From contig NZ_LQIU01000036.1 of assembly GCF_001499995.1 (NCBI RefSeq), positions 1-40,091 on the forward strand: a DNA stretch of 40,091 bases, in the 5' to 3' direction. The DNA is from Mycobacterium sp. IS-1496. Its GTDB lineage: Bacteria; Actinomycetota; Actinomycetes; Mycobacteriales; Mycobacteriaceae. How positions within the stretch are numbered: the first letter of the stretch is position 1; each line of letters begins with the position of its first letter. Shown piece after piece: positions 39,480-40,091 of the stretch. A program made the position numbers and the translations under genes. The notes under the pieces are model-generated. The model was not told where the DNA came from, made no database searches, and saw only the letters and a list, made by a program, of their open reading frames with translations.

Positions 39480-40091
39480 ATGGGAAGTGCTGCTGTGTCA
39501 CGTCCACCGTTGTTGAGTGTTGTTCGTGAGTTCTGGGGCTGTATCGGTGAGGGTTGCACTGCACGTGAAGCCGGTGTGGCGGTCGGTGTGTCGTGTGCTA
39601 CCGGGGTTCGCTGGTTCACACACGCTGGAGGGGTGAACCCGCAAAAGCGTGAGCCGACGACCTCGGGACCTCGGCCGCGTCTGACGTTGGCCGACCGCAT
39701 CCAGATCCAGATCGGAGTCACGGCCAACGAATCGATGAACTCGATCGGCAGGCGATTGGGCCGGCCGGCGTCGACGATCAAGTACGAACTCGACGTCAAC
39801 GGTGTCCACCACAACGACGGACGCAAGTCGGGGTATCGGCGCAAAGAAGCGTTCGGAGCGCGGCAGAGCGGTTCGACCGCCACCGTGCGGTACGACGCGG
39901 TAGTGGCGCAGTCGCGCTCCGAGGAGCGTGCTCGCCGTCCGCAGCTGGGCAAGCTGGGCCGCAATCAGGTGTTGCATGATGAGGTGCAGGCGAAACTGCT
40001 TGAGGAGCACAGCTCTGAGCAGATCGCAGCGCGGTTGCTCATCGACTTCCCCGACGATGCGGAGATGCGCGTGTCCCCGGAGACCATCTAT
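39480..40091 (+). CDS. IS30 family transposase, 5' part (cut by window edge)
   Basis: 204 codons from an ATG at 39480, open to the right edge with no stop. The N-terminal helix-turn-helix is LLSVVREFWGCIGEGCTARE, followed by VSCATGVRWFTHAGGV. IS30-specific residues follow: LTLADRIQIQIGVTANESMN, SIGRRLGRPASTIKYELDVN, GRKSGYRRKEAFGARQSGS, KLLEEHSSEQIAARLLIDFP, ending SPETIY, just before the catalytic DDE core, which is outside the window. IS30 elements move by circle formation into palindromic targets. Whether the copy is intact cannot be judged. Lower GC than its neighbours. Confidence 0.9.
   Translation, partial: MGSAAVSRPPLLSVVREFWGCIGEGCTAREAGVAVGVSCATGVRWFTHAGGVNPQKREPTTSGPRPRLTLADRIQIQIGVTANESMNSIGRRLGRPASTIKYELDVNGVHHNDGRKSGYRRKEAFGARQSGSTATVRYDAVVAQSRSEERARRPQLGKLGRNQVLHDEVQAKLLEEHSSEQIAARLLIDFPDDAEMRVSPETIY
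39480..40091 (+). mobile_element. IS30 family insertion sequence, left part
   Basis: Identified from the transposase. Left boundary lies between about 39403 and 39480; the right boundary is beyond the window. It lies downstream of the KstD-like gene and does not interrupt a visible gene. Confidence 0.8.

Overview
This 40 kb window is GC-rich, tightly packed actinobacterial chromosome, almost certainly from a rapidly growing mycobacterium (Mycolicibacterium type). The signs are an MmpS/MmpL pair, a mycobacterial hemophore-family protein, a GDSL enzyme that closely matches the M. smegmatis acyltransferase MsAcT as I remember it, a KstR-type operator, many GTG starts and frequent 4-base ATGA/GTGA gene overlaps. 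No rRNA, tRNA or CRISPR array was seen.

Layout, left to right. 1-4390 (-): one operon of a MoxR AAA+ ATPase, a DUF58 protein, a small membrane protein, two VWA-like membrane proteins and the start of a further membrane protein cut by the window edge. 4504-6206: a dienelactone hydrolase-like enzyme convergent with a Pro/Ala-rich secreted protein. 6339-10702: two TetR regulators with an alpha/beta hydrolase, an SRPBCC-SDR pair and an MsAcT-like acyltransferase. 10718-14052 (-): MmpL and MmpS, with a shared regulatory region facing a small secreted protein. 14897-17835: ZIP-like transporter, small membrane protein, hemophore-like protein and a ferritin-like protein of unknown role. 17902-19719 (-): APC permease and a VOC protein. 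19853-22313 (+): a beta-lactamase-fold hydrolase coupled to a PAS-ANTAR regulator, then a STAS protein.

22277-26788 is a divergent lipid or steroid-type locus. A DUF1295 (steroid 5-alpha-reductase superfamily) membrane enzyme and an FAD oxidoreductase point left, and two acyl-CoA dehydrogenases point right. The promoter region between them carries a site that fits the KstR operator consensus exactly. 26859-29949 holds the most striking unit: a GTP cyclohydrolase II homologue, a DUF1688 protein and uracil phosphoribosyltransferase. This is the gene content of the URC uracil-catabolism pathway (Urc1, Urc4, UPRT). It is followed by a thioredoxin-reductase-like flavoprotein with a CPFC dithiol but a degraded NADPH motif.

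30947-39402 carries full-length HrpA helicase, an MTHFR-like protein with a probable TTG start, a hypothetical/flavodoxin pair, a PNPOx-fold protein and a KstD/Rv0785-like FAD dehydrogenase. The right edge, from 39480, is the 5' part of an IS30-family transposase, the only mobile element seen.
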